A DNA stretch of 64,000 nucleotides from a marine gamma proteobacterium HTCC2143 (GCA_000169075.1 AAVT01000002.1:397957-461956), one strand, 5' to 3'; positions 18,620 to 33,154 are shown, counted from the stretch's first letter. Program-made: numbers and translations. Notes: generated by a model from the letters alone, not told the origin.

Positions 18620-19945
18620 CTAATAACGACGTATTTTACTATTTTTATCAAGGTCGCGCAGGTAATTCAGCTTCTCTGATATCTTTTTTTCAAGTCCACG
18701 GTCTACCGGAAAATAATACTGGCTATCCTTCAGCGTTTCCGGGAAGTAGTTTTCGCCTTCAGCATAGGCATTTGGCTCTGTATGTGCGTAACGATAGGCC
18801 TCACCGTAGCCCATATCCTTCATCATCGCAGTGGGCGCATTACGCAGATGAACTGGCACTTCATAGCTCGGTTGCTGTTTGATTTCAGCCATAACCGTGT
18901 TGAATGCGTTATAAACTGCATTGCTCTTGGGTGCGCTAGACAGATAAATTACAGCTTGCGCAATTGCCAGCTCGCCCTCCGGGCTACCTAAACGCTCTTG
19001 CACATTCCAAGCATTCAAAGCTATTTCGAGCGCCCTTGGGTCTGCATTGCCAACATCTTCACTGGCCATGCGCACGACACGGCGAGCGATATATAAAGCG
19101 TCGCAGCCAGACTCCAGCATACGACAAAACCAATATAAAGCTGCGTCAGGAGAGCTTCCCCTTACCGCCTTATGAAGCGCGGATATTTGTTCGTAAAACA
19201 AATCGCCACCTTTATCGAATCGACGTACAAAGCCATCTAACACTTCAGAAATTATCGCTTCGTCGACAATTTTCACGCCATCAATCTCGGAAGAAAGCTC
19301 TAGCGCTAACTCCATCAGGTTAAGCGCTCTACGGGCATCGCCGTCAGCAGCAACCGCCAGCTGATGTAATTCATCTCCAGCTATTTGAACCTTGACGGCA
19401 GGGTCACTCTGACAGGCTCGATCAATGATCTTTTCTATATCCTCCAGTTCCAGAGATCGCAGTTTATAAACCCTAGTTCGTGATAGCAGTGCATTATTGA
19501 GCTCGAAGGAAGGGTTTTCAGTAGTCGCGCCTATAAAGATAACGGTACCGTCTTCGACAAATGGCAGGAATGCGTCCTGCTGAGACTTGTTGAATCGGTG
19601 AACTTCATCAATAAATAAAATAGTTTGCCGTCCATTAGCTTGGTATTGTCGCGCTTCCTCTACCGACGCACGAATATCTTTAACCCCGGCCAGAACGGCT
19701 GAAAGAGTAATAAAATGAGCATCGCAAAGGTCTGCAATTAATCTAGCTAACGACGTTTTACCCACGCCAGGCGGACCCCACAAAATCATCGAGTGCAGTT
19801 GACCTGACAATATCGCCTCGCGGAGAGGCCTCCCCTCACCTAACAGATGGTGTTGTCCGATATAATCGACTAATATGCGGGGCCGCATTTTTGCGGCCAG
19901 CGGCTGATAAACCCGGCTTTCCGAAAACAGATTATGATTCATCAT
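18620..19945 (-). CDS. rarA: Replication-associated recombination protein RarA (MgsA)
   Basis: 441-residue AAA+ ATPase of the clamp-loader-like RarA/WRNIP1 family, acting at stalled replication forks. The Walker A motif GPPGVGKTS is near residues 56-64, Walker B FIDEVHRF near 119-126 and sensor 1 ATTENPSFE near 142. The C-terminal tetramerisation region includes SSAPKSNAVYNAF and PVHLRNAPT, and the protein ends in the family's YFPVDRGLE block. Length fits E. coli RarA (447). Its start overlaps the end of lolA by 14 bases, a conserved lolA-rarA arrangement. Confidence 0.96.
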   Translation of the reverse strand: MMNHNLFSESRVYQPLAAKMRPRILVDYIGQHHLLGEGRPLREAILSGQLHSMILWGPPGVGKTSLARLIADLCDAHFITLSAVLAGVKDIRASVEEARQYQANGRQTILFIDEVHRFNKSQQDAFLPFVEDGTVIFIGATTENPSFELNNALLSRTRVYKLRSLELEDIEKIIDRACQSDPAVKVQIAGDELHQLAVAADGDARRALNLMELALELSSEIDGVKIVDEAIISEVLDGFVRRFDKGGDLFYEQISALHKAVRGSSPDAALYWFCRMLESGCDALYIARRVVRMASEDVGNADPRALEIALNAWNVQERLGSPEGELAIAQAVIYLSSAPKSNAVYNAFNTVMAEIKQQPSYEVPVHLRNAPTAMMKDMGYGEAYRYAHTEPNAYAEGENYFPETLKDSQYYFPVDRGLEKKISEKLNYLRDLDKNSKIRRY

Positions 19946-20588
19946 TAATGATCACGTCGACATCTCTAGGAGGCGAGAATTCAAACTGTTGATCAGAAAT
20001 ATCAGGATTTAGAACGACGTCGGAAAATTGAATATCCGTTATTTGGTCAAAATTATCGAGCAGTGACATGGACAATAATCCGCTGACGTCAAAGGCGATC
20101 GTTAGTTTTTGAAATAATCCATCTGCAACCAGTGGTGTTAATATAAACTGCTCAGCAACCGAATTAATCGAGCGCATTTCGATATTAAATTGTCGGCTAA
20201 TTTCTTCAATATCACCGCTGAGGAGTAAAGCCGGAGCCTTATCCAGGTCAGCGGTGTATGCCTGTTTGGTAATTTGCTCTAAGTCAATATCATATTGCCA
20301 CAACACGATGCCATCAGTTACAACAAGATGTTCATAGGGTTGCTGGGTTAGCCAATAGAACTTTCTTGGCCTTTTTAAGACCAGTGTCCCCTGGGCATCC
20401 TGCATCAATTCATTCCGATCATCTCTTATTGTCTGAGTAAAGGCGGCAGTCAGGCTCGTCATCGGTTTTAATCGATCGGCTAGTAGCGCAACCGGCGATA
20501 TTTCTGCAGCGGCTGTCACGGAAGAGCAAGCTACAAACATCGCAGCGAGACATTTGCTGAAAAAAAATCGTTTAATTGAATAGTTCAA
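19932..20588 (-). CDS. lolA: Outer-membrane lipoprotein carrier protein LolA
   Basis: 218-residue periplasmic chaperone carrying lipoproteins from LolCDE to LolB. A signal peptide covers residues 1-27 (cut near TAAAE). The mature part shows the LolA pattern: SLTAAFTQTIRD, GTLVLKRPRKFYWLTQQPYE near 65-84, VVTDGIVLWQYDIDLEQ near 88-104 and the C-terminal QFEFSPPRDVDVI. Length is usual (about 205). It lies 11 bases after ftsK and overlaps rarA, forming an ftsK-lolA-rarA operon. Confidence 0.95.
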   Translation of the reverse strand: MNYSIKRFFFSKCLAAMFVACSSVTAAAEISPVALLADRLKPMTSLTAAFTQTIRDDRNELMQDAQGTLVLKRPRKFYWLTQQPYEHLVVTDGIVLWQYDIDLEQITKQAYTADLDKAPALLLSGDIEEISRQFNIEMRSINSVAEQFILTPLVADGLFQKLTIAFDVSGLLSMSLLDNFDQITDIQFSDVVLNPDISDQQFEFSPPRDVDVIINDES

Positions 20589-20599
20589 AAAGGTACCTT

Positions 20600-22942
20600 C
20601 TAACGCTCTGGCGGCGGTGGCGCGAGTACTTCGCGACTGCCATTAGTGCCCATTTCAGTTACCACGCCGGCCGCTTCCATCGCCTCGATTAAACGCGCGG
20701 CTCGATTGTAGCCAATACGCAATTTGCGCTGCACTGACGAAATTGATGCGCGACGTGACTGTGTCACGTAATAAAGTGCTTCATCATAGAGAGCGTCGCT
20801 TTCACTGTCGTCGCCATCGCCAGCTCCGTCTGGCGAAAACCCAGGGATTGCGGGTCCGCTTGCACCTTCGTCTAACAGACCATCAATATAGGAAGGCTCT
20901 CCACGCTGTTTCCAGTCAGCGACAACACGATGTACCTCTTCATCGGAAACAAAAGCTCCGTGAACACGAACGGGTAAGCTGGTTCCGGGAGGCAGATAGA
21001 GCATATCACCATGGCCTAACAGTTGCTCCGCACCGCCCTGATCCAAAATCGTTCTGGAATCGACCCTAGATGATACTTGAAAGGCGATTCGCGTTGGCAC
21101 GTTTGCCTTGATCAAACCGGTGATAACATCGACTGAAGGCCTTTGTGTCGCCAATATCAGGTGAATGCCGGCAGCCCGGGCTTTTTGGGCTATACGTGCA
21201 ATCAATTCTTCGACTTTTTTGCCGACAACCATAATCATGTCAGCAAATTCGTCGATTACAACAACAATCGACGGAAGTGTTTCCAACGATGGTGCTATAG
21301 GCTCGTCTACACCTGCGATAAAAACTTCTTCCGGTGTCCACAGTGGATCGGGAATTGGATTACCGCTGGCCGCGGCATCTTCGACCTTCCGATTAAACCC
21401 TGCAAGGTTTCTGACACCGAGTGCTGACATAAGTTTGTACCGCCGCTCCATTTCGGCAACACACCACCGCAAACCGTTAGCAGCATCCTTCATGTCGGTG
21501 ATTACCGGCGTCAACAAGTGCGGGATACCGTCGTAAACCGAAAGTTCCAACATCTTGGGATCTACAAGAATAAGCCTGACTTCTGCCGGGCTTGATTTGT
21601 AGAGTAAGCTGATTAGCATTGCGTTAACGCCGACAGATTTACCCGAACCTGTCGTACCCGCTACCAGTAAATGAGGCATTTTTCCAAGATCTGCAACTAT
21701 CGGTTCACCCGATATATCGTGACCTAGCGCAAGGCTGAGTGGAGATTTAGAATTTTCATAGACCTGCGACGACAGTACGTCTCGAAAATTCACTACGGCG
21801 CGATCTTCATTGGGGATTTCTATTCCGACAACAGACTTCCCGGGAATAACTTCAACTACCCTGACGCTAATGACCGCGAGTGATCGAGCAATATCTTTAG
21901 CCAAGTTGGTGATTTTGCTAACTTTTACGCCGGTGCCTGGTTGAATCTCGAAACGCGTGACCACCGGGCCTGGTAAAACCTCGGTAACTTCTGCAATGAC
22001 ACCAAAGTCTTTTAGCTTGTGCTCCAACAATCGAGACAATGCTTCTAAAGCTTCTTCAGAAAATCCTTTCCTATGAGAGTCATTAGCAGGATCCAGCAAT
22101 CCCAAAGCCGGGAGACTTCCACCGGTCGGTGCTATGAACAGAGGTTGCTGCCGCTCTCTTTCTTCCCGCTCGCTCTTGACCGTTTTTTCAGGTATGAGCT
22201 GTATTTTAGGCGCTTTTCTATTTTTCGTTTTTTCTACTTGCTTGGCAATAACAATCTTACGTTCTTGCTGAGCTTTCTTATGCTCGCGCTTTTCTTTCCA
22301 ATTGTACCAACTCTGTATCCCTGAACTGCGGAGTGATTCAAAAACACGAAGCGTCACAGAGCCTATTTCGTCCATCAACCTAAGCCATGAGAGATCGGTA
22401 AAAATAGTCATGCCGAATAGTAATAATGCCAGCAGAATCAGACGCCCTCCAACAAGACTAAAAGCGTCGATGCTAGCGCTGCCAATCACCTGACCAAGTG
22501 CACCGCCCGCACCAAATGGCAGCTCGGGAATACTGTGGTCGCCAATGGTGGCTAGCGCTGTGCTGGCTAACATAACTAGGCACAAGCCCGACAGGCGCAC
22601 GGCAAAAGAGGCCCAATCAAATGGCAATGGACTGTAGCGCTCTCTGAAAAGTACCCAAGCCCGATATCCAATCATTACTGGAAACAAATAGGCCATGTAG
22701 CCAAATAGAGAAAAGCTAATGTCCGCAAGCCAAGCACCGGTCGGGCCGCCAGAATTAGTTACCGGTCCCCCGCTGCCGGTCCTCGACCACCCCGGATCAT
22801 TTAGATCATAGCTACCCAGTGACATGATAAGATAGAGGAACACCGCAACAAATCCAATTAATGCACCCTCCCGCATCCGAGGCACAAATTTTTCCATGGC
22901 TGTGCTTTGGTTGTTACTGCCTGTTGGGGTCTGCTTACTCAA
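20600..22942 (-). CDS. ftsK: DNA translocase FtsK
   Basis: 780-residue septal DNA pump that clears the chromosome terminus and activates XerCD at dif. The N-terminus has four or five membrane helices (residues 28-190), then a short, charged linker (about 210-275), the motor (about 290-690) with Walker [13 protein letters not shown] and Walker [12 protein letters not shown], and a winged-helix gamma domain (about 715-775, [30 protein letters not shown] split over two motifs) that reads KOPS sites. The linker is far shorter than in E. coli (1329 residues total) but normal for Pseudomonas-like relatives (about 800). It is the first gene of the ftsK-lolA-rarA-crcB run, divergent from trxB. Confidence 0.96.
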   Translation of the reverse strand: MSKQTPTGSNNQSTAMEKFVPRMREGALIGFVAVFLYLIMSLGSYDLNDPGWSRTGSGGPVTNSGGPTGAWLADISFSLFGYMAYLFPVMIGYRAWVLFRERYSPLPFDWASFAVRLSGLCLVMLASTALATIGDHSIPELPFGAGGALGQVIGSASIDAFSLVGGRLILLALLLFGMTIFTDLSWLRLMDEIGSVTLRVFESLRSSGIQSWYNWKEKREHKKAQQERKIVIAKQVEKTKNRKAPKIQLIPEKTVKSEREERERQQPLFIAPTGGSLPALGLLDPANDSHRKGFSEEALEALSRLLEHKLKDFGVIAEVTEVLPGPVVTRFEIQPGTGVKVSKITNLAKDIARSLAVISVRVVEVIPGKSVVGIEIPNEDRAVVNFRDVLSSQVYENSKSPLSLALGHDISGEPIVADLGKMPHLLVAGTTGSGKSVGVNAMLISLLYKSSPAEVRLILVDPKMLELSVYDGIPHLLTPVITDMKDAANGLRWCVAEMERRYKLMSALGVRNLAGFNRKVEDAAASGNPIPDPLWTPEEVFIAGVDEPIAPSLETLPSIVVVIDEFADMIMVVGKKVEELIARIAQKARAAGIHLILATQRPSVDVITGLIKANVPTRIAFQVSSRVDSRTILDQGGAEQLLGHGDMLYLPPGTSLPVRVHGAFVSDEEVHRVVADWKQRGEPSYIDGLLDEGASGPAIPGFSPDGAGDGDDSESDALYDEALYYVTQSRRASISSVQRKLRIGYNRAARLIEAMEAAGVVTEMGTNGSREVLAPPPPER

Positions 22943-23122
22943 GACCTTTCCTATCCCCCTTTACTGAGATGACCGTCTTTTAGCATAATTCACGAAAAAG
23001 ACGTTTAATTGCCTAAAACCGCTCGATATTACCATTTAAATCAGCTATTTGCTTCAATATTGAGAATCTTGCTAGAAAGAACGCACAGCTATTTTTATAG
23101 ACATCGATATGCTCTATTATAG

Positions 23123-24193
<1,071 letters not shown>

Positions 24194-24200
24194 GAAGCCT

Positions 24201-24223
24201 GACAATGCCCTACTGGCATTGTC
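24201..24223. terminator. Perfect 9 bp hairpin between trxB and aat
   Basis: GACAATGCC (24201-24209) and GGCATTGTC (24215-24223) pair exactly around the loop CTACT. It starts 7 bases after the trxB stop and ends 10 bases before the aat ATG. There is no T run downstream, so it is not a classic terminator; it could stabilise the upstream trxB message or hinder aat initiation, whose own ribosome binding site is poor. Confidence 0.55.
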
Positions 24224-24233
24224 AAAACTGACT

Positions 24234-24953
24234 ATGTCACAAATTCCCTGGCTTGAAGCCGACAGTCTCATATTTCCGCCGAGTACCTCTGCGATGGAGG
24301 AACCTAATGGCTTGTTGGCCGTTGGCGGTGATCTTAGTCCCGCGCGGCTCGTCGCTGCCTACAAGCTTGGGATCTTTCCCTGGTTCGAAGAAAATCAACC
24401 GATTCTTTGGTGGTCGCCCAGCCCGAGGGCCGTGTTGTTTCCGCCGCAAGTACATATATCGAAAAGCCTGAAAAAAAGACTACGCCAACAGGCATTTAAC
24501 GTAACTGGTGATCACCATTTTTCGCTCGTTGTGGAACACTGCGCCCAGGTATCGCGCCGTGGGCAAGATGGAACCTGGATTACGGATGAAATGCTTGACG
24601 CCTACAGCCTGCTGCACGATATGGGCATTGCCCATTCTGTGGAAGTTTGGCATCAAGGTCAGTTGGCGGGTGGCTTATACGGTTTGGCGATTGGTGGGGT
24701 ATTCTTCGGAGAGTCGATGTTCAGCTTAGTTAGTGATGCCTCCAAAATTGCCTTCTTTGCACTTTGCAATCAATTGCAACAGTGGGGATTCGCCGTTATT
24801 GATTGTCAGGTGACTAACCCCCACCTACTGAGTCTTGGAGCTGAAGAAATTGATAGATCACGATTTAACCAGCTGCTATCGTCTAACATCGAACGATCAA
24901 TGACATATCAATGGTCGGGTAGTTGGGATTTACCCTCAGGGAATAGCGATTAA
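24234..24953 (+). CDS. aat: Leucyl/phenylalanyl-tRNA--protein transferase
   Basis: 239-residue GNAT-fold transferase that adds Leu or Phe to proteins beginning with Lys or Arg, creating primary N-degrons read by ClpS. Signatures: [30 protein letters not shown] (split, residues 12-41), [26 protein letters not shown] and [10 protein letters not shown] near 160. ATG 24234 is chosen over the ORF start 24180 because it gives the family N-terminus ([15 protein letters not shown]) and avoids overlap with trxB. Its stop overlaps the ate start by one base (TAATG). Confidence 0.95.
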   Translation: MSQIPWLEADSLIFPPSTSAMEEPNGLLAVGGDLSPARLVAAYKLGIFPWFEENQPILWWSPSPRAVLFPPQVHISKSLKKRLRQQAFNVTGDHHFSLVVEHCAQVSRRGQDGTWITDEMLDAYSLLHDMGIAHSVEVWHQGQLAGGLYGLAIGGVFFGESMFSLVSDASKIAFFALCNQLQQWGFAVIDCQVTNPHLLSLGAEEIDRSRFNQLLSSNIERSMTYQWSGSWDLPSGNSD

Positions 24954-25660
24954 TGACAACGTTATCAGACCTAAAGGTTTTTACTACCCATCCTCATCAG
25001 TGCAGTTATCTTGAGGAGCAACAAGCGACAACCCTATTCATTGATCCCGCAACTGACCTCGACGTACCGACCTATAGTCAGCTTGCAGATGCCGGATTCC
25101 GGCGAAGTGGCCCTCATATTTATCGACCTAACTGCGGTGACTGTAACGCTTGCATTTCGGTTCGAGTGCCCGTTGCAGAATTCAAACCCAGCCGGAATCA
25201 GCGGAAAATCATCAATCGAAACAGCGACTTAAAGGCCGTCGAAATAGACAATATCCAGAGTGACGAATGCTACCAGCTGTATCATCGTTATATTTGTGCG
25301 CGCCATCGGGACGGCGACATGTATCCACCGACTCCCGAACAATATGAATCGTTTCTCAGTAACGAGCTCGGTAACACCCGTTATTTTGGACTTTTTCAAG
25401 ATAGTAAACTTGTAGCCGTGGCTGTAACGGATGTTTTGGAGAATGGTTTATCCGCGATTTATACCTTTTTTGATCCTGATCACTCTAAGCGCAGCCTTGG
25501 GAGTTATGCCATTTTGTGGCAGATCAAAAAAGGTATCGAATTAGAGCTACCTTACCTATATCTTGGGTATTGGATCAAACAGTGTCAGAAAATGAGCTAT
25601 AAAAGCGATTATCGGCCACTTCAATTACTGGTTAACAATCGCTGGGTCAGCATTGCGTAA
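24953..25660 (+). CDS. Aspartate/glutamate leucyltransferase (Ate/Bpt)
   Basis: 235-residue bacterial protein transferase (Bpt type; annotated ate or bpt) that adds Leu to N-terminal Asp or Glu, the second arm of the N-degron pathway. The N-terminal Cys cluster reads CGDCNACISVRVPV near residues 60-73, after the family signature YRPNC; the C-terminal half shows TFFDPDHSKRSLGSYAILWQI and YLYLGYWIKQC, the GNAT-like fold typical of the family. Length is normal (about 235-250). It is coupled to aat and sits close to clpA/clpS, the machine that consumes its products. Confidence 0.94.
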   Translation: MTTLSDLKVFTTHPHQCSYLEEQQATTLFIDPATDLDVPTYSQLADAGFRRSGPHIYRPNCGDCNACISVRVPVAEFKPSRNQRKIINRNSDLKAVEIDNIQSDECYQLYHRYICARHRDGDMYPPTPEQYESFLSNELGNTRYFGLFQDSKLVAVAVTDVLENGLSAIYTFFDPDHSKRSLGSYAILWQIKKGIELELPYLYLGYWIKQCQKMSYKSDYRPLQLLVNNRWVSIA

Positions 25661-25823
25661 TCGCTTTTGATTCCCTAGCTAATATAGTGCACAATGCGCC
25701 CAGTTTTTAGCCCGCTAAGTGCGCGGCTGCTGATTTATTCGCGAATGATTAACCGTCGCTGGTACTAAAAACAGCGAGTAATTTATACACAACGGTCAGA
25801 GATGGCTGAGAGGAAAGCGCCGA

Positions 25824-26042
25824 ATGGCAAAAGAAGAACAAATCGAAATGGAAGGGGAAGTGATTGATACCCTTCCAAACACAACGTTTAAAGTGCAGCT
25901 GGAAAATGGCCACGTGGTCATAGCTCACATATCCGGTAAGATGCGTAAAAACTATATTCGAATTTTAACTGGCGACAAAGTCAGGGTCGAATTAACACCT
26001 TATGACCTTAGTAAGGGCCGTATCACCTACCGCGCCAGATAA
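25824..26042 (+). CDS. infA: Translation initiation factor IF-1
   Basis: 72-residue OB-fold factor that occupies the ribosomal A site during initiation. The whole sequence is family-typical: [43 protein letters not shown] and the closing [13 protein letters not shown]. It has exactly the E. coli length. It follows ate after about 160 bases, enough for its own promoter, and ends at a hairpin shared with the convergent clpA. Confidence 0.98.
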   Translation: MAKEEQIEMEGEVIDTLPNTTFKVQLENGHVVIAHISGKMRKNYIRILTGDKVRVELTPYDLSKGRITYRAR

Positions 26043-26065
26043 TATCCTCAACTCCATTGATGCTA

Positions 26066-26100
26066 AAGAAGCGCTATGCAAGCGCTTCTTCTTCTTCTTT
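26066..26100. terminator. Terminator shared by convergent infA and clpA
   Basis: AAGAAGCGCT (26066-26075) pairs exactly with AGCGCTTCTT (26081-26090) around the loop ATGCA, followed on the plus strand by a pyrimidine-rich tail with five T. It works best for infA. The hairpin includes the clpA stop codon (26074-26076) and its last codons (Glu-Glu-Ala-Leu-Ala), so coding and termination functions share the same bases. Confidence 0.7.
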
Positions 26101-28353
26101 TTCTTCCATAACAACCAAAACTCCATCTTCAACCCGTATATCAACAATGCCTCCATTTTTAGACAGCGTACCGAATAAGACCTTTTCGGCAAGTGGTTTT
26201 TTAATGTAGTCCTGAATGACTCGGGTCATTGGCCTTGCCCCCATATTTTTATCATAGCCTTTTCTTACTAGCCACAACCGCGCTTCGTCACTGATGTTTA
26301 GCGTCACCCGCTTGTCGTCAAGCTGACCCTGTAACTCAACCAGAAACTTGTCAACAACGGTCAACACGATATCTTCCGGTAATGCATCAAATTGAACAAT
26401 TGCATCTAAGCGATTTCGAAACTCGGGTGTAAACAAACGATTAATAGCCTCCATTGCGTCCGTTGTATTGTCTTGCTCAGTGAAACCCATTGACCGACGA
26501 CTGACACTTTCAGCACCCGCATTGGTGGTCATAATAAAAATAACGTTACGAAAATCTGCCTTGCGCCCATTATTATCCGTCAGGGTTCCATGATCCATTA
26601 CCTGTAACAGAAGGTTGAATACCTCGGGATGGGCCTTTTCGATTTCATCAAGTAATACCACCGAGTGAGGATGTTTCGTCACCGACTCAGTCAAAAGTCC
26701 GCCTTGGTCGAAGCCAACATAACCGGGAGGAGCGCCTATCAATCGTGAAACGGTATGCCGCTCCATGTATTCCGACATATCAAAGCGAATTAATTCAAGG
26801 CCTAGTATTTTTGCTAACTGATTAGTGACCTCTGTTTTACCAACACCGGTTGGCCCAGCTAACAAGAATGACCCAATGGGTTTTTCGACTGCTTTGAGTC
26901 CAGCCCTTGCCATTTTAATCGCTGTTGCCAGGGTTGAAATCGCTTTGTCTTGACCAAAAACGACCATTTTCAGGTTGTCTTCAAGCTTTTTCAGTGACTC
27001 TTTGTCGTTAGTTGACACTGATTTTGGCGGAATTCTCGCGATTTTCGATATGACGGCTTCAATATCAGTAACACCGATGACTTTTTTACGCTTGCTCGGT
27101 GGCTGTAATCGTTGAAATGCCCCAGCTTCATCAATGACGTCAATAGCCTTGTCCGGCAAAAAACGATCGTTAATATAACGTTCTGAAAGCTCGGCTGCCG
27201 CATGCAGCGACTTGTCGTTGTAGCGCAGGTCGTGGTGATCCTCAAAGCGGCTCTTCAGCCCTTTCAAAATACGGTACGTTTCCTCGACAGAGGGCTCTAA
27301 CACATCAATTTTTTGAAATCGTCGACTCAAGGCTTTGTCTTTGTCGAAAATTCCTCGATACTCTTGAAATGTCGTTGAGCCAATACAGCGCAATTTGCCG
27401 GAGCTCAGTAACGGTTTTAATAGATTGGAAGCATCCATAACGCCGCCTGATGCTGCTCCCGCACCAATAATCGTATGGATTTCATCGATAAATAAAATAG
27501 AGTTGTCTCTCTCCTGAAGATCAGCCAACAGTCCCTTAAAGCGTTTTTCAAAATCTCCGCGATATTTTGTACCCGCCAGTAGCGAACCCAGGTCAAGTGA
27601 ATAAACGACACCTTCCTTTAATACATCAGGAACATCGCCATCGACGATCATTTTTGCTAGGCCTTCGGCAATGGCCGTTTTCCCAACGCCTGACTCTCCG
27701 ACAAGTAATGGATTATTTTTACGACGACGTGCGAGGATTTGCGCGACCCGTTCAACCTCCTGAGACCGTCCAATTAGTGGATCAATATGCCCTTTACGGG
27801 CTTCTTCGTTAAGGTTCGTTGCAAAGCTGTCGAGCGGCGTTTTCTCTGGAGTTTCACCGGAAGACTCGTCGTCGCTGCGAGATTCATTATGGTCTAAACC
27901 AGGCTCCGTATGACCGGCGACCTTAGATATGCCATGAGTTAGGTAATTGACCACGTCAAGCCGAGCCACAGACTGCTGCTTCAGAAAATAAACGGCCTGG
28001 CTTTCTTGCTCACTAAAAATAGCAACTAACACATTAGCGCCAGTTACTTCGCTTTTACCGGAAGACTGCACGTGGAATACTGCCCGCTGCAATACACGCT
28101 GAAAACCCAAGGTCGGCTGTGTATCCCTTTCGGAATCCTGTTCGGGGATTAATGGTGTTGTTGAATCAACAAAATCAACCAAATCAGCTCTAAGTTGTGA
28201 CAGGTCAGCACCGCAGGCAACCAACACGTCAGCAGCCAGTGCATTGTCCACGAGTGCCAACAACAGGTGCTCAACCGTCATAAACTCATGCCGTTTGGTC
28301 CGAGCCCCCTTAAAGGCCTGATTCAATGTTTGCTCAAGATCGTTACTTAACAT
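26074..28353 (-). CDS. clpA: ATP-dependent Clp protease ATPase subunit ClpA
   Basis: 759-residue double AAA+ unfoldase that feeds ClpP and, with ClpS, degrades N-degron substrates. It has the Clp_N repeat domain (1-145), an acidic linker (about 150-175), D1 with Walker [15 protein letters not shown] near 218-231, and D2 with [14 protein letters not shown] near 495-508, then the D2-small domain and an acidic C-terminus. Length equals E. coli ClpA (758). It lies downstream of clpS on the same strand, 47 bases apart. The natural partner clpP is at 63.3 kb. Confidence 0.97.
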   Translation of the reverse strand: MLSNDLEQTLNQAFKGARTKRHEFMTVEHLLLALVDNALAADVLVACGADLSQLRADLVDFVDSTTPLIPEQDSERDTQPTLGFQRVLQRAVFHVQSSGKSEVTGANVLVAIFSEQESQAVYFLKQQSVARLDVVNYLTHGISKVAGHTEPGLDHNESRSDDESSGETPEKTPLDSFATNLNEEARKGHIDPLIGRSQEVERVAQILARRRKNNPLLVGESGVGKTAIAEGLAKMIVDGDVPDVLKEGVVYSLDLGSLLAGTKYRGDFEKRFKGLLADLQERDNSILFIDEIHTIIGAGAASGGVMDASNLLKPLLSSGKLRCIGSTTFQEYRGIFDKDKALSRRFQKIDVLEPSVEETYRILKGLKSRFEDHHDLRYNDKSLHAAAELSERYINDRFLPDKAIDVIDEAGAFQRLQPPSKRKKVIGVTDIEAVISKIARIPPKSVSTNDKESLKKLEDNLKMVVFGQDKAISTLATAIKMARAGLKAVEKPIGSFLLAGPTGVGKTEVTNQLAKILGLELIRFDMSEYMERHTVSRLIGAPPGYVGFDQGGLLTESVTKHPHSVVLLDEIEKAHPEVFNLLLQVMDHGTLTDNNGRKADFRNVIFIMTTNAGAESVSRRSMGFTEQDNTTDAMEAINRLFTPEFRNRLDAIVQFDALPEDIVLTVVDKFLVELQGQLDDKRVTLNISDEARLWLVRKGYDKNMGARPMTRVIQDYIKKPLAEKVLFGTLSKNGGIVDIRVEDGVLVVMEEKEEEEALA

Positions 28354-28400
28354 AATTTACTCCGATGTTATATCTTGTCTCTTTATACATACGCAACAGC

Positions 28401-28775
28401 TCAATCTTCAGATGCTTCAACTTCTGCCAGCAAGGGGTGGTGACTTTCCCTCGCATATTGATTGACTTGCGCAGCTTTTGTCTCAGCCACGTCTCTTGTA
28501 AAGAGTCCGCAAACACCTTTGCCATGCGTGTGAACCGCCAGCATCACTTGTGTCGCCTGCTCTCGGCCCATCGAGAAAAAAGTTTCCAAAATTTCAACCA
28601 CAAATTCCATCGGCGTATAGTCGTCATTCAATAATACGACTTTGTACATAGGTGGCCGTTTTAGCGCCGGTTTCAACTCAGCAACTGCCAAATCACCATC
28701 GCCTTCATTGCCGGGAGGTAGATTGTCGTCTCCCTGCAATCTTGATTTTAGTAGAAATTGTTCACGTTCACCCAT
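28401..28775 (-). CDS. clpS: ClpA adaptor protein ClpS
   Basis: 124-residue adaptor that binds N-terminal Leu, Phe, Tyr and Trp and delivers proteins to ClpAP. The core is [22 protein letters not shown], with the Asn-Asp-Asp of the N-degron pocket, and [21 protein letters not shown]. The N-terminal extension, which switches ClpA mode, is longer and more charged than in E. coli (106 residues). ATG 28775 is preferred; the frame is open from a TTG at 28805. It is divergent from cspD, a conserved arrangement. Confidence 0.95.
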   Translation of the reverse strand: MGEREQFLLKSRLQGDDNLPPGNEGDGDLAVAELKPALKRPPMYKVVLLNDDYTPMEFVVEILETFFSMGREQATQVMLAVHTHGKGVCGLFTRDVAETKAAQVNQYARESHHPLLAEVEASED

Positions 28776-28995
28776 ATATCTGCCTATCAGGTTAACCAAT
28801 ACCAATTATTTTAAATGGACTGGCTATATTACGACCAGAGCACTTGACTAATGGCACAAAAATGTTAAAAAAGTACGGGTATGTTGCAAATAACCCAGAA
28901 CATGCCATTGCTAATGATAAAGGATTAACGAGCAAGATTGGAATAAATGCCTTATAAATAAAGAAATAAAGGGCACTATTAAAAAGGATGAATGT

Positions 28996-29271
28996 ATGCA
29001 GACTGGAACAGTAAAGTGGTTCAATAATGCAAAAGGATTCGGCTTTATCCTGCCTGAGGGTGGTGGTGCAGATGTTTTTGCTCACTACTCGACGATAAGT
29101 ATGGATGGCTATAAAACGCTAAAGGCTGGCCAGCCCGTCTCATTTGATACAGTAAACGGCCCTAAGGGCTTGCATGCTACAAATATACAAGCGGCTCAGG
29201 ATTCAGCGGATAACAGCAACCCTCGCGCAGTTGATGACATTAGGGAAGTCAGTTCGAGTCAATTGGACTGA
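28996..29271 (+). CDS. cspD: Cold-shock-domain protein CspD
   Basis: 91-residue single cold-shock domain with RNP1 KGFGFILPEG and RNP2 DVFAHYSTI. Its position divergent from clpS identifies it as the CspD lineage, which in E. coli is a stationary-phase inhibitor of replication. After the ~67-residue domain there is a 20-residue polar tail (DSADNSNPRAVDDIREV), longer than in E. coli CspD (74). The start has an AAGGA ribosome binding site 7 bases upstream. A palindrome separates it from the convergent icd. Confidence 0.93.
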   Translation: MQTGTVKWFNNAKGFGFILPEGGGADVFAHYSTISMDGYKTLKAGQPVSFDTVNGPKGLHATNIQAAQDSADNSNPRAVDDIREVSSSQLD

Positions 29272-29347
29272 TTATCGCAGATTAGACGTTTCACGTTGAT
29301 CATAGCTTTGTTCAAATGCTTCTGAAATTCAAAAGCATGGGGTATAA

Positions 29348-29371
29348 CAACTGCTGCCTGAGCAGCAGTTG
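29348..29371. terminator. Hairpin between convergent cspD and icd
   Basis: CAACTGCTGC (29348-29357) pairs exactly with GCAGCAGTTG (29362-29371) around CTGA. It starts 3 bases past the icd stop on the minus strand and 76 bases past the cspD stop. Downstream on the plus strand comes a short T run after 8 bases. It probably ends both transcripts. Confidence 0.65.
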
Positions 29372-29374
29372 ACT

Positions 29375-30628
29375 CTACATTTTTGCGATAATTGCGTCGC
29401 CAAACTCAGAGCATTTTAGCAAGGTAGCATCGCCCATCAGACGCTCAAAGTCGTAGGTCACTGTTCGCGCCTGAATGGCACCATTCATCCCGCCAATGAT
29501 TAAATCGGCGGCATCATTCCAACCTAAATGTCGGAGCATCATTTCAGCTGAAAGGATAAGCGACCCCGGATTAACCTTATCCTGACCCGCATACTTTGGA
29601 GCAGTGCCGTGAGTTGCCTCAAAGAGAGCAATGTTGTCGCTTAGATTGGCCCCTGGTGCTATCCCAATTCCGCCAACCTGAGCGGCCAGCGCATCGGATA
29701 AATAATCCCCGTTAAGATTAAGCGTTGCAATAACACTGTACTCATCTGGACGCAGCAGCACTTGCTGTAGCATGGCATCGGCAATAACATCTTTTACAAC
29801 TATGTCTGTGCCTGTATTAGGGTTTTTTAAGCTGACCCAGGGACCACCATCTATCAGCTCTCCGCCGAACTCGTTTTGCGCCAGTTGGTAGCCCCAGTCT
29901 TTAAAGGCACCCTCAGTAAATTTCATGATATTGCCCTTGTGGACAAGAGTCACAGAGGGCAAGTCTTGATCGATTGCATACTGAATGGCCTTGCGTACGA
30001 GGCGATCAGTCCCTTCTTTCGAGACCGGTTTAACGCCAATACCACAATTATCTGGAAAACGTATTTTAGTGACCCCCATCTCATTCTGTAAAAACTCGAT
30101 GACTCGGGTCGCTTCAGGCGAACCCGCTCGCCACTCAATACCCGCATAGATATCCTCCGAATTCTCACGGAATATAACCATATTAGTTTTAGCGGGCTCC
30201 TTAACGGGCGACGGCACACCTTCAAACCATCTAACCGGGCGAAGGCACGTGTATAAATCCAATTCCTGTCGTAGAGCCACGTTCAGCGACCGAAAACCGC
30301 CACCTACTGGTGTTGTCAGCGGCCCCTTTATACCGACTGAATAGTCCTTTATCGCGTCGAGAGTCTCAGCGGGAAACCAATCGCCGTCGTACATTTCGGC
30401 GGCCTTCTCACCGGTGAATATTTCCATCCAACTTATTTTTTTGTGACCCCCATAGGCTTTCTCGACCGCGGCATCTACAACTTTCACCATTACCGGAGTT
30501 ATATCAACGCCAATGCCATCTCCTTCTATGAACGGAATAATAGGTTGGTCAGGGACGTTGAGAGAGTAGTCAGCGTTAACTGTGATTTTTTCGCCAGTGT
30601 CAGGTATTTGTATGTGTTGATATGACAT
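29375..30628 (-). CDS. icd: NADP-dependent isocitrate dehydrogenase, dimeric type
   Basis: 417-residue TCA-cycle enzyme converting isocitrate to 2-oxoglutarate with NADPH. Family features are [17 protein letters not shown] at residues 31-47, the substrate and phosphorylation loop [18 protein letters not shown] near 107-124 (the Ser regulated by AceK in E. coli), [15 protein letters not shown] near 155 and [11 protein letters not shown] near 340. The frame extends to 30676, but ATG 30628 has GGAG before it and gives the usual length (E. coli 416). It lies directly downstream of the unrelated monomeric enzyme. Confidence 0.96.
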   Translation of the reverse strand: MSYQHIQIPDTGEKITVNADYSLNVPDQPIIPFIEGDGIGVDITPVMVKVVDAAVEKAYGGHKKISWMEIFTGEKAAEMYDGDWFPAETLDAIKDYSVGIKGPLTTPVGGGFRSLNVALRQELDLYTCLRPVRWFEGVPSPVKEPAKTNMVIFRENSEDIYAGIEWRAGSPEATRVIEFLQNEMGVTKIRFPDNCGIGVKPVSKEGTDRLVRKAIQYAIDQDLPSVTLVHKGNIMKFTEGAFKDWGYQLAQNEFGGELIDGGPWVSLKNPNTGTDIVVKDVIADAMLQQVLLRPDEYSVIATLNLNGDYLSDALAAQVGGIGIAPGANLSDNIALFEATHGTAPKYAGQDKVNPGSLILSAEMMLRHLGWNDAADLIIGGMNGAIQARTVTYDFERLMGDATLLKCSEFGDAIIAKM

Positions 30629-30750
30629 CGAAAACTCCGTTGAATAAAAGTTAATTAAAACCTCGTGTATCACCACAGCAGCAATCTAGTCGCAGCTAGT
30701 TTACTGTGTGGCTCCGCTTGTTAGGCGTCTCGTCCGTCAAGCACAAACGG

Positions 30751-33051
<2,301 letters not shown>

Positions 33052-33154
33052 TTACCCGTAGTATTTTTTCGAGAAAGATTATAGCAGCAAGCGCATCATA
33101 CCGATAGATGATAATATCGTTAAAACAACCACTTAGCGGCATATTGATCAACAA

